Shown piece after piece: positions 37,673-46,932 of a DNA stretch of 64,000 bases; the first letter of the stretch is position 1; every line of letters begins with the position of its first letter. Below the pieces are notes generated by a model. That model had not been told where the DNA came from and did no database searches. It was given only the letters and a program-made list of their open reading frames with translations. Source of the stretch: an uncultured Coriobacteriaceae bacterium (lineage in GTDB: Bacteria; Actinomycetota; Coriobacteriia; Coriobacteriales; Eggerthellaceae); assembly GCA_902768975.1 (NCBI GenBank), contig CACXMZ010000002.1, positions 62,001-126,000 on the forward strand. The letters run 5' to 3'. The translations under genes and the position numbers were made by a program.

Positions 37673-39421
37673 CTAGGCAGCCTTAGCCTGTTCGGCGTTC
37701 CAAGCCTCGAAATCGGCAGCGCTGGAAGTTACGCCCAGAAGTTCGTCACCCTGGTTGAGAAGCTCTTCGAGCTTGTCAAGGCACATGGTGTACAGCTTCT
37801 GGTTGTGAGCACCTTCACTGTTGTCTGCAGCAGGCAGATTCCAGTAGTAGCATGCTTCGCGCTGGATTTCCTGGAGCTGAGCCAGCTTGTCGGCATCGAT
37901 GCCATTGGCTTCAGCAGTTGCCTCGTCGAGAAGCAGAGCTTCGTCGCCGCCGCCCTCAGGAACCTTCATGATGGCTACTTTTTCTTCAAACTTATGAATG
38001 AAGTCAGCGTAGCGCATACCCAGTTCGTGGTTGCGACCGTCGATCTTAGCCTGAATGTCCTTGACGTAAGCTTCAATACCGCCATCCTTTGCATGGCAGC
38101 TGTCGCAAGTCGCGGAAATCTCAGGATCGTCGAGCGGGCTTGTCCAGGTGTGGCTGGTGTATTCCGTGCCGTCGTCGGCAGTCTTCTTGCCCATGTGGCA
38201 GTCAACGCAATTGAACTTTTCGCCCGTTGTGGGGTTCAGAGTGTTGCGCATCAAGGAGCCACCCTCCATGACGTAATAGATTTCAAATTCGGCATGGCGG
38301 ATGGAAAGCATCTTGGCGCCTGTGGAAGCATAGACCCAGTCAGTAATGTCATGGTCATTGTAGAACTGGTATGCCTTTTCAGGAGTCATGTTGCTCAGAG
38401 TGCCGTCGGTGTCAGCCTCATAGGGGCTGGTGGGCTCGCCATTGTTGTACTCGGTGTCCGTCTTGGACAGAGCCATCGAGTAGTCGCAGTGGCACTGGCC
38501 GCACACCATAGCGGACTGCGGAATATCCAGGCTGTTGGATTCCCAAGCCTTACCCAGAACGCGCTTCCAGTCCTGACGAATGATATTCATCTGACCTGGG
38601 TCGTCGTTCACGTGGCAGTTGGCGCAAGAAACATTTTCGGTGTAGTAGTCTGCACCGTTAGTTGCGCTCTGCTTCCAGCCAGGGAGTTCCTTGCCTTCTT
38701 CGTTCACCTTGAGTTCAACGTCGGTAGCAACAGCTGTTGGCCTCAGTTCGCCAATTGTCCAGCTTTCATGACCACCAAGGTTTTCGGCGTCAAAGTGAAT
38801 CTGCGGAGTCTTGCAGCTATAGCAAGCAAGAATGCCGCCGGTCTTGCCGCCACGTACGTCACCCAGACGACCGTTGTGTTCGATCGACCAGATGGAGTAG
38901 GTGTGGCCACCGGGCTCGGTGTAGTACTTGGCATAACCATAGCCCTTACCAATAACCTTGATTTCAGGATACTGGTCGTCGGCCAGGAAGTTTGCCTTAC
39001 CACTGTCTGCAGTGGCCTGAATGTCGCCCTTGGACGTCTTGTCAGGCTCGTTTGCAGTAATTTCGGCATATTCACCCTTGTACCCGGGTACGTTGTACGC
39101 ATTAGCCAGGTAGGTGTTGTACTGATTCGGGTAGGTGTCTGCCCATTGATCAGCGGTGATTACACCGAATTGGTCCGGCTGAGGCGTGCCAGCAGCCGGC
39201 GTAGCTTCAGCCGAAGCTGATGCTTCTTCTTCTGCTGCGCTTGCGGAAGCTTCCGCGGCAGCACTTGCAGATGCATCGGCTGATGCAGCTGCGCTTGACG
39301 CTGCTGCCCCGCCGCCGCCACTTGTGCAGGCAGCCAGGACAACACAGGCCATGATGGCGATGAGGGCCAGCACCCACACCATGGCTTGTTTGCCAAGCTT
39401 AAGTCCCTTAGTGCGCTTCAT
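37673..39421 (-). CDS. nrfA: Pentaheme cytochrome c nitrite reductase, lipoprotein form
   Basis: Reduces nitrite to ammonium with six electrons at the outer face of the membrane. 582 residues. Five haem c sites are visible: the active-site CYSCK (lysine-ligated haem 1), then CANCH, CGQCH, CVDCH and CDSCH, the NrfA set. The N-terminus has a membrane segment ending in VLAACTSGGGG, a lipobox, and an Ala/Ser/Glu-rich tether (about 35-75). So it is probably lipid-anchored. No nrfH quinol dehydrogenase lies next to it. It is monocistronic, with its own terminator. Confidence 0.93.
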   Translation of the reverse strand: MKRTKGLKLGKQAMVWVLALIAIMACVVLAACTSGGGGAAASSAAASADASASAAAEASASAAEEEASASAEATPAAGTPQPDQFGVITADQWADTYPNQYNTYLANAYNVPGYKGEYAEITANEPDKTSKGDIQATADSGKANFLADDQYPEIKVIGKGYGYAKYYTEPGGHTYSIWSIEHNGRLGDVRGGKTGGILACYSCKTPQIHFDAENLGGHESWTIGELRPTAVATDVELKVNEEGKELPGWKQSATNGADYYTENVSCANCHVNDDPGQMNIIRQDWKRVLGKAWESNSLDIPQSAMVCGQCHCDYSMALSKTDTEYNNGEPTSPYEADTDGTLSNMTPEKAYQFYNDHDITDWVYASTGAKMLSIRHAEFEIYYVMEGGSLMRNTLNPTTGEKFNCVDCHMGKKTADDGTEYTSHTWTSPLDDPEISATCDSCHAKDGGIEAYVKDIQAKIDGRNHELGMRYADFIHKFEEKVAIMKVPEGGGDEALLLDEATAEANGIDADKLAQLQEIQREACYYWNLPAADNSEGAHNQKLYTMCLDKLEELLNQGDELLGVTSSAADFEAWNAEQAKAA

Positions 39422-39566
39422 AATATCCTCCTAACGCACTTTTTCCCTGCGCGATATTTTCCCAGAATGTGTAGGAATTGTAAAGATAAAAGTCAGGCTA
39501 CACCCTATGATTTACCTAGGGGTTTTCCCCCAGAATACGCCATGTGATGTATGTGCTATACCCCAG

Positions 39567-40856
39567 CTAGCCTATGGAATAGTCGACTATCTTATTGTTG
39601 TCGTCGAAGGTGCAGGTAATGGTTTTCGTTGACTTATTTAAGGTCCAGCCATTCTTTATTTCGTTACCCGAAACCAGGTCGACAGTCACCGTAACAGAGT
39701 CGCCCGAAATATCGGTTGCCTGCACGCTGGTCGCAAAGCTGTACTGCGCGCCATTGCCTGAACCAATCTTGCCCGCAGCAGCCGAACCAGGTGCCACATA
39801 CTGGCCCACCACTGCACTCCAGTTGGTAATTACGCTGACCTTGGAGTCGTCGTCGGGGTCGGGGAAGCCCACGTTGGTATAGAACTTTTCGGCGAAAGTC
39901 TGAGCAAGGGGCGCACGCTGTTCTTCTGCCTGCTTGCGCTTTTCTTCGGCGGCCTTGCGTTCTTTTTCTTCCGAAAGCGCCTTGCGGGCAGCTGCGGAAT
40001 TTTCTTCCGCCACGCCAGCGAACTGCGCATCTTTCACGGCCCAGTTGTAGGCATTGTTAATAATGTCGTCGGTAGTTTCTGCCACGTTCAGGGGAATGAG
40101 CACGATGGCTTGGTCGATCTGGATCACTTCTTCTTCGTTGTTTGGAACGCGGAAACTATAGGTTTCACTAGGCGTTTTGTACAAGCCGCCATTCGAGCGT
40201 ATGGGCGAAGCGGGAATGCTTGCCGTGTATTCGCCCGGTATAAGCGAAAGCCCGTCGCCTTCGTAGTTGATGAAGCCTTCCGTTTGCACTTCGGCCCCGT
40301 CGAGGTCAACCCCGGTTACCACCAAGGGTATGCGCGTTGAAAGCGAATCCAAATCCACGGCCGAAACAATAAACTTGAGCGTTCGTAGTGCATGGGCCGC
40401 CTCCTGGATGCGCGCTTCTTCGGCTTCCGCTTCAGCCTTTTCCTGAGCTTCGCGCGCTTCCTGGGCCTTTCGTTCGTTTTCCGCCATGATGGCAGCGGTT
40501 TCCTGTTCGGACTTCAGGTGGTTTGTATACATGCCGGCACCCAAGCCAATGCCGAAAATAGCCAGAATACTAATGAGCGCCGCGGCCACTTTATGGCGAA
40601 CGCGCCCTTCGTTGCGCTTCATGGTGGTTCGCACACTTTCCGTGGGGCCCTGCACAACAGGCATAACCGGGTGGGCCGTGCGCTGGATAGGCGTGAGCAG
40701 CTGAGTCATGCGCTCGTCTTCTTCGGGGGAGTACGCGTCTCCGGCTTCGTAGAGCGAATCGATGGCTTCTTCCGCTTCTTCGGCAAGCTGCTGTTCAACC
40801 AGCTCTTCGTCGAGCTGCTTGGTTAGTTCTTCGTCTTTTGGGTTATTCCCAGCCAT
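39567..40856 (-). CDS. Single-pass membrane protein with coiled coil
   Basis: 429 residues. An acidic cytoplasmic N-terminus (1-85), one membrane helix (about 89-110, AAALISILAIFGIGLGAGMY), a Glu/Ala-rich coiled coil (about 112-155), a domain with GEYTASIPASPIRSNGG (about 215-250), a second coiled-coil patch (about 285-315) and a C-terminal beta-rich domain (about 330-429). It resembles uncharacterised Actinobacterial envelope proteins; I cannot assign a family. GGAGGG precedes the ATG. The gap 40857-41111 upstream holds no gene. Confidence 0.5.
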   Translation of the reverse strand: MAGNNPKDEELTKQLDEELVEQQLAEEAEEAIDSLYEAGDAYSPEEDERMTQLLTPIQRTAHPVMPVVQGPTESVRTTMKRNEGRVRHKVAAALISILAIFGIGLGAGMYTNHLKSEQETAAIMAENERKAQEAREAQEKAEAEAEEARIQEAAHALRTLKFIVSAVDLDSLSTRIPLVVTGVDLDGAEVQTEGFINYEGDGLSLIPGEYTASIPASPIRSNGGLYKTPSETYSFRVPNNEEEVIQIDQAIVLIPLNVAETTDDIINNAYNWAVKDAQFAGVAEENSAAARKALSEEKERKAAEEKRKQAEEQRAPLAQTFAEKFYTNVGFPDPDDDSKVSVITNWSAVVGQYVAPGSAAAGKIGSGNGAQYSFATSVQATDISGDSVTVTVDLVSGNEIKNGWTLNKSTKTITCTFDDNNKIVDYSIG

Positions 40857-41111
40857 AGCACCCTCCTGCTGCGGTTTTAGTGCGTTTGTAGTGCAGCTTT
40901 GTGCGTTCGAATATTTTAAGCCTTAGGCGTGATTTCCTCAAGACGCAAGCCTTTGCGCGTTCATAACTATGAGACAATAGCGAAAGTGCCAGCGGGCATA
41001 GTCGCCGGCGCAGCCGTGAAGGTAATCGCGGGTACAATGGTGAATGCAATAGTACACATCATCGCGAATTTGCTTTATAAATATAGATAAGCGCCGAACA
41101 AGGAGGCAACA

Positions 41112-41657
41112 GTGGCAGAAACCAAAAACGACCTTGATCTTGAAAGCTTAATTACCGACATTCCGGACTACCCTAAGCCGGGCGTGGTTTTTAAAGACAT
41201 CACCACCCTGCTGCGCGACCCGCGTGGTTTTGCTGAAGCCATAGACCGCATTGCCGACCATTTCATTGGCAGGGGCGTAACCAAGGTGGTTGGCGCCGAA
41301 GCACGCGGTTTTTTGGTTGCAGCGCCTGTTGCGTACCGTCTGGGTGCCGGCTTTGTGCCTGCGCGCAAGCCAGGGAAGCTGCCCCGCGAAACACGTTCGG
41401 AAGAATACGCGCTGGAATATGGCTTTGACCGCTTGGAAATTCATGCCGACTCTATTGTCCCTGGTGACAAGGTACTTTTGGTGGACGACCTTATTGCCAC
41501 GGGCGGCACGGCTGTTGCCCAGGTGAAGATGATTGAAGACTCTGGCGCCGAACTCGTGGGTATGGGCTTCTTGATGGAACTTGCGTTCTTAAAGCCGCGC
41601 GAATTAATGGCCGCACATACCGACGTTGAACTCTTTAGCCTGGTACAGGTGGACTAA
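41112..41657 (+). CDS. apt: Adenine phosphoribosyltransferase
   Basis: Salvages adenine to AMP using PRPP. 181 residues, standard length. Motifs: IPDYPKPGVVFKDITTLL near the start, VVGAEARGFLVAAPVAYRLG and the PRPP loop VLLVDDLIATGGTA. The start is a GTG at 41112 with a strong AAGGAGG. It is followed 51 bp later by a HAD phosphatase on the same strand. Confidence 0.96.
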   Translation: MAETKNDLDLESLITDIPDYPKPGVVFKDITTLLRDPRGFAEAIDRIADHFIGRGVTKVVGAEARGFLVAAPVAYRLGAGFVPARKPGKLPRETRSEEYALEYGFDRLEIHADSIVPGDKVLLVDDLIATGGTAVAQVKMIEDSGAELVGMGFLMELAFLKPRELMAAHTDVELFSLVQVD

Positions 41658-41708
41658 AACCTCCGTACAACGGCATAGTTAACGCCGTGTTGTTCCAGAA
41701 GAGGAATC

Positions 41709-42368
41709 ATGACAAAGCTTAGCCCTATTTTCGATGGTGCCAGCGGTTTTATTTTTGACTGCGACGGCACCCTGCTCGACACCATGAACGCATGGAATGC
41801 GCTTGAAGAAGACCTGTTCGCGCGGGCCAGCATTCCGTTCACGCCTGAACAGATCGACGAAGTGCGCGCCCTGCCTATCCAGATGAGTGCCGGACGCTTT
41901 TTCGAACACGGCATTGGCGAAAGCCCCGAAGACGTCATGAATATTTTGGACACGGCCCTGCTTAGCTTTTATCAAAACGAAGCCCCCGTCTTGCCTGGCG
42001 CAGTAGAATTCGTGCGCGCAGCCCAGGCGGCAGGCATTCCCTGCACGGTGGTGAGTTCGAGCCCGCAGCGCTTTGTGGTGGCAGGGCTTGAACGCAACGG
42101 TTTCGCAGACGCCTTCAAGGCCATTGTGACCGCCGAAGATGTGGGCATGTCCAAGCAGGACCCAAACATTTATTTACACGCTATTGAATTGATGGGGTCC
42201 CAGGTTGAAAGCACCTGGGGTTTCGACGACGCTCTGTATGCCATTAACACCATGAAAGGCGCTGGCCTGCGCACCTGCGGTTGCTACGACCACGACGAAA
42301 CGGGCACCTACGAACAACTAAAAGGAGCGGCTGATATTGCCATCCGCTCCTTCGAAGAACTGCTGTAA
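41709..42368 (+). CDS. HAD-superfamily phosphatase (PGM/phosphatase-like)
   Basis: 219 residues. HAD motif I is FDCDGTLLDT (nucleophile and acid Asp), motif II TVVSSS, motif III Lys in the SKQDPNIY region and motif IV GFDDALYA. A helical cap after motif I places it with beta-phosphoglucomutase/phosphoglycolate phosphatase-like enzymes. The substrate is not predictable. AGAGGAATC precedes the ATG. Probably co-transcribed with apt. Confidence 0.85.
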   Translation: MTKLSPIFDGASGFIFDCDGTLLDTMNAWNALEEDLFARASIPFTPEQIDEVRALPIQMSAGRFFEHGIGESPEDVMNILDTALLSFYQNEAPVLPGAVEFVRAAQAAGIPCTVVSSSPQRFVVAGLERNGFADAFKAIVTAEDVGMSKQDPNIYLHAIELMGSQVESTWGFDDALYAINTMKGAGLRTCGCYDHDETGTYEQLKGAADIAIRSFEELL

Positions 42369-42394
42369 AGCCTGTTCTTATTTCTTGTTATTAC

Positions 42395-45300
42395 TTACTC
42401 TTCGTTCCTGCGATACGAACGCCAGGCGATTATGCCTGAAGCTGCTGCAGCCAAGGCAAGTGCCGTAAGCGGAAGGATGGGCGCAGCGTCGCCCGTCTTT
42501 GCTTGGCCTGAAGCTGGCTTAGCTGGTGTAGCGGTCTTGGGCGTAGCAGGCTGCTTGGGCGTTTCCTGCTTAGCGGGCTCATTGGGGGTTTCTGGTTCTT
42601 CCGGAGTTTCCGTAGGCGGATTGTTCGCCGGCGGTTCCGGTTCTTCGATTTCGGTGGTTTCTTCAGGCTCTTCAGGTTCAGGCTTGGGGCTATTGGTAAT
42701 AGTCCAATTCTGAATAGCTTGGGAAACTATGTCGTAGGCTTCACCTGATGTGGGGACTTCCACTTCGCGTGCACCGTCTTCGACGCGTGTTGCCTGAGCC
42801 GTATAATAGTCGCCAATCTTAACGTCTTCACCGCTTGCCGTTTGGGCGACATAGTCCAGGTCTTCTTCAACTGTATAGATATATTCAATACCTTCGTTGA
42901 AACCAATTACGTGCTTGATAAGGTTCTTCCAGGTATATGCAAAATTACCATCTTCGCCAGCCTCTACAACGACTTCTTCGATGAGTTCTTTTTCAGCTTC
43001 TTCGCCCGCGGCACGGAACAGCTTGTACTTCAGCGTGGTCGGGCGCGTGCTAGCAATAGCTTCGTCGCCTTCCCAGACCTTCTGCACGGCAACATCGACC
43101 TTCGGGGAAATCTTACCAATTTCTACAATGCCATTAGTGCCAATGCCACCACCACAGGAACCGCTGTAGTTGTTGGCAATAAGCACTTTGGCCCCTGCGC
43201 GCGCACGCTCAACAACTTCGTCGCCTGCGGTTGCATCAGTTGTTGCCGCCATGTAGGTAAGATTCTTATACAGCACGTCGCTGTCGATAGGTTCCCCGCT
43301 AGAAACGGAATACCAGTTGTATTCCCCGCCACCGATCATATATTTCGAAAGGTAGCCAGGAGCATGCGGGTATCTGTTCATAAAACTATCGTCCCACATG
43401 GACTTGAAGGAATGGAAGACCTCTACATTGCCTTCGCCAGAATACTTTGCCCAAGTAGGAGCACCATTATTATTTGATATATTGTCATGTATGGCCGTAG
43501 TGCCTTCACCCACGAGGTCTTGGCTTGTAATACAACCGGCAATGGCGCCACCGCTCCATTCAGCCGTATTACCCGTTATTTCAACGTTTTCAATATAGAG
43601 ATAGCCGTGCGTATGACCCGCTTCGTCTCTTGCAAAATCAGCATCATAAACGTGAGGGGTCCAAGCGGCAGTAGCATGCAGACCATTTACGTAAATGCCA
43701 CCACCAGCAAAATGACTCGCACCAGCATTGGCCCTATTGTTGGTAATTACACCAGCATAGACATAGCCTTTGCAGGAATCTTGGATAAAGATACCACCGC
43801 CAGCATGGCCACACTTATTGCCATCAATTATGCCCCCGCTCATCGTAAGGCTGGCACCTTCATAACCTTTATAAGAGCCTACTGAAATACCGCCACCAAA
43901 GCGGGAAGCCGTGTTATTGGTAATAGTAGGGGTTTCGGAAGAGGCCGCTCTTATGCGCTTTGTTGGTGCTGAACCCATGGTCATCTTTGCCCCAGCGACG
44001 ACGCTCACGCCGCCACCGCAGCCATTAGTTTCGCCTCCGCTTGTAACGGCGGCGTTGCGCGTAATAGTACCACCCGTAAAATCAAAACTTGCATTTGCTC
44101 CATAGACGCTCACGCCAGCACCATGGGTTGCTTCGTTGTCGCAAATAGTGCCGTCGGTCATGGTTACTGCACCTTCGGCATGAACGGCACCACCGAAGCG
44201 TAAATTCTCTGCACGGTTATAATTCTTCTGAAGTACGGCGCCATTTTGAATGGTCAAAGACCCGTCCTTTTCAACAGAAACGAGGGGCATATTCGCATCA
44301 ACAAGCTTGCCGTCGAGCACAATGCTGTCAAGCACGAGTGAGCCACCCCTGGCAACATTAACTAAGCTTTCCTTAAAGGTTTCCCCGCGCACCATGGATA
44401 CGCCTTCGGGCAGTGTCCAGGTTTGTTCATCGGCGACCGTAACGGTACCCACCACAATTACGGTGTCGAGCTCGGGGTCGGCTGCAATACGCTTCTCCAC
44501 CTCGGCGAAGCTCTTTACCGCTGTTGCAGCCGTGGTTCCATCTGCTTCGTCGTTGCCATTTACGCCATCAATGTACAAAGCATTACCAACGTGAAGGACA
44601 ATGTTTCCGTCGCTCATCTTCTTGGCGACCTTGCTATTGGCAAGACCTTTTACGGTAATGCCATTAAAAAGACCTTCGTTGCCGCCCTTGGTAAGTACGA
44701 CATCGCCAGATTCTCCTTCATTTAAAGCTGCCAGCACAGCTTCGGGAAGTTCAATTGCAAGTTTGGCCTGCTTGTATGAAGCGTCGTCGTACGCGTCCCC
44801 CAGTTCGACATACTTGCCTTCGCCCAAAATGATGTGCATGGTTTTCTGCAGGGCGTCCACGGCCATGGTCCCATTAAGCTCTACGTCGTCGGTAACCATG
44901 GAGTCAGCCAGCACGAGCCTGGCACCGTCGTTAACAACAACCGTGCCTTTTTCGATACCACCTTCAAAGTCGGCAGTAGAGTTGCTGTCGGTGCTATCAT
45001 GCTCGCTCTGATTTTTGGCGAGGGTGAACGTGACGCCGTCCTGAACATCAAACAGTGGCTCAGTTGAACCTTCAGTGGGACGGTAGACAACTTTATGGTC
45101 ACCGATCTCCAGCGTGACGTTCTTGTCCACGGGAATTCCTTTGGAGACCGTAATAACCTGCTCCTTAGCGATGATTTCAATCGTATCGCCATCCTGAGCA
45201 TCTGCAAAGGCCGCTTCTAGCGATTCATAAAGAACGTCACCAATCTGTGCCACATGCAGACTGTTCACATCGGTGATTGTGTAATAGTACCCGCCCTTAA

Positions 45301-46693
45301 GGAACGCTTCGGGCTTTTCTTCGTAACCCGTGTCCTTGCCGTCTTTCCACACTAAACTCGAAAAATCGTAATCGGGGTCGCTGAAATCATAGAAGTCCTT
45401 TGCCGCCAAGGCATTGCCAAAACCAGGATAGTAACTCTGGTACCTGGTATTCATGTAGGAGTACACGTCGTTTGCCACGCCAGGACTGCTGGGGGCAACT
45501 TTTTCCTGCACGTTGTTGTACACCGCGCTATTAGTCATGGAAAATTCTAGGCCATAAAACTTCACGCCTCCCGACTGAGCGAGGTAGGAACCACTGCGGC
45601 CCGTAGCCACATTGTTCTTGATAACGGAGTTGTTCATCTGGAAGCGGGTGTAGCTGCCAATTTCCACAGCACCATCGATAGACGTGTTGTCGGCAACAAT
45701 GGTGTCTTTAAGCTTGAATACATTCCAGCCACTACCGCTAAAACCATTAGTTGTACGAATGATGCCACCAGAATTGCTCGTGTTGTTGGTGACCGTGCAA
45801 TTTTCGAGTGTCATGTTTACCCAATCTGAGCCACCTTCAAGAAGAATAATGGCGCTCAGGTTGTCGTTCGTTTCGTTGTCTTGAATGGTGCAGTCCTTGA
45901 GGGTGATATCGCCCTTCTTGTCGCCGTAGGTATAGCGGATAATGCCGCTTGATGTTTTCGTCTTGTTGTTGGAAATGTCGCAGTTGGTAATGACGGCATC
46001 GCCACCATGGATAGAAAGAGCACGATGTTGATTATGGAACGCTGAATCGGAAACGGTCACCTTCGCATATTCAGTAGCAACCGCAGCGTGATAATCGTTT
46101 CCAAGCTTATCGAGATCGTTGTCGAAAGTACAATTCTCGATAGCAAGGCTACCCTTATTGACATAAACGGAGTTCGCGACATACCCAACACCAGATTGTT
46201 CAATGTTGTCGTAGAAGTTCATGTCTTTTACAACAAGATTGGAATCGTACGCGTAGATGCCCCCGGACCCATTAGTCCGCCTGCCATTGTCATAATCATT
46301 ATAGGAACGGCCGTCGCGCATGGTGCCGTTACTGATAGTTACGTCCGCACCATCAATCACACTAATAATGCTTTTCTTTTCAATATTCGCACCCGAAAGA
46401 GTGTGGCCGCCCAGGTCGACGTTGAGGGACTTTCCTTCGATAACAGTAGGGGTGCTTTCAACCAAGTCGGCGGCAAGTTGAATAGTTGCACCATCTTCGG
46501 CTGCATCAACAGCTTCCTGCAAACTGGTGTAATCGCCCGACCCCGTTGGGTCCACCACGAGCGCCTGGCTTCCCTGTGGAACCGTGGTCAAAGGCGTGCC
46601 CGGATCGGCCCAGACGACTGAAGGCGTCAAAGAGATAACCAGGGCAATGCTTACGAGAATTGCCAAAAACCCGTTGTTGCGTAACTTGGTCAT
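42395..46693 (-). CDS. Large sortase-anchored surface protein, 1432 residues
   Basis: Signal peptide (about 1-29, ending VVWA). Residues about 40-470 and 700-1180 are rich in short repeats such as ITNNTA, DNETN and GGGIxVxG, typical of right-handed parallel beta-helices (pectin-lyase-like surface proteins). A Cna-B-like domain follows (about 1190-1330, VAVQKVWEGDEAI). A Pro/Glu/Thr wall-spanning linker leads to GQAKTGD, a hydrophobic helix and RRNEE. The anchor shares AKTGD with the giant adhesin and lacks LPxTG. Convergent with the HAD gene (26-bp gap). Likely an adhesin or glycan-binding protein. The 46694-46899 gap upstream shows no gene. Confidence 0.82.
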   Translation of the reverse strand: MTKLRNNGFLAILVSIALVISLTPSVVWADPGTPLTTVPQGSQALVVDPTGSGDYTSLQEAVDAAEDGATIQLAADLVESTPTVIEGKSLNVDLGGHTLSGANIEKKSIISVIDGADVTISNGTMRDGRSYNDYDNGRRTNGSGGIYAYDSNLVVKDMNFYDNIEQSGVGYVANSVYVNKGSLAIENCTFDNDLDKLGNDYHAAVATEYAKVTVSDSAFHNQHRALSIHGGDAVITNCDISNNKTKTSSGIIRYTYGDKKGDITLKDCTIQDNETNDNLSAIILLEGGSDWVNMTLENCTVTNNTSNSGGIIRTTNGFSGSGWNVFKLKDTIVADNTSIDGAVEIGSYTRFQMNNSVIKNNVATGRSGSYLAQSGGVKFYGLEFSMTNSAVYNNVQEKVAPSSPGVANDVYSYMNTRYQSYYPGFGNALAAKDFYDFSDPDYDFSSLVWKDGKDTGYEEKPEAFLKGGYYYTITDVNSLHVAQIGDVLYESLEAAFADAQDGDTIEIIAKEQVITVSKGIPVDKNVTLEIGDHKVVYRPTEGSTEPLFDVQDGVTFTLAKNQSEHDSTDSNSTADFEGGIEKGTVVVNDGARLVLADSMVTDDVELNGTMAVDALQKTMHIILGEGKYVELGDAYDDASYKQAKLAIELPEAVLAALNEGESGDVVLTKGGNEGLFNGITVKGLANSKVAKKMSDGNIVLHVGNALYIDGVNGNDEADGTTAATAVKSFAEVEKRIAADPELDTVIVVGTVTVADEQTWTLPEGVSMVRGETFKESLVNVARGGSLVLDSIVLDGKLVDANMPLVSVEKDGSLTIQNGAVLQKNYNRAENLRFGGAVHAEGAVTMTDGTICDNEATHGAGVSVYGANASFDFTGGTITRNAAVTSGGETNGCGGGVSVVAGAKMTMGSAPTKRIRAASSETPTITNNTASRFGGGISVGSYKGYEGASLTMSGGIIDGNKCGHAGGGIFIQDSCKGYVYAGVITNNRANAGASHFAGGGIYVNGLHATAAWTPHVYDADFARDEAGHTHGYLYIENVEITGNTAEWSGGAIAGCITSQDLVGEGTTAIHDNISNNNGAPTWAKYSGEGNVEVFHSFKSMWDDSFMNRYPHAPGYLSKYMIGGGEYNWYSVSSGEPIDSDVLYKNLTYMAATTDATAGDEVVERARAGAKVLIANNYSGSCGGGIGTNGIVEIGKISPKVDVAVQKVWEGDEAIASTRPTTLKYKLFRAAGEEAEKELIEEVVVEAGEDGNFAYTWKNLIKHVIGFNEGIEYIYTVEEDLDYVAQTASGEDVKIGDYYTAQATRVEDGAREVEVPTSGEAYDIVSQAIQNWTITNSPKPEPEEPEETTEIEEPEPPANNPPTETPEEPETPNEPAKQETPKQPATPKTATPAKPASGQAKTGDAAPILPLTALALAAAASGIIAWRSYRRNEE

Positions 46694-46899
46694 AACAAAC
46701 CCTACTCTGTCGAGTTGAAACCAACATTATTCGCTTGTACGTGTTCTTGGATTTATGCTGTGTAAGCTACATGGTTGACGATGAAATATGCTGCCGAATA
46801 ATTCTACCACCGGGGTAGGTTTACGTAAATTATTATCTGCATTCTTCCATACAGCTGTTACCACCCCGAAAAGTGGTGAGAAATTAAACCGCAGCGGCT

Positions 46900-46932
46900 G
46901 TAGTTCCGTCGTTTGTAAAACGACGGAACTAC
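46900..46932. repeat. 15-bp perfect stem hairpin over a stop codon
   Basis: GTAGTTCCGTCGTTT (46900-46914) and its exact complement (46918-46932) with a 3-nt spacer. It covers the stop codon of the membrane protein gene (46929-46931). There is no U-tract on either strand, so ordinary intrinsic termination is not clear. Confidence 0.75.

Noticed and set aside
37805-39220. 471-codon plus-strand open frame over nrfA
   Set aside because: Antisense shadow; nrfA has all five haem sites and is certain.
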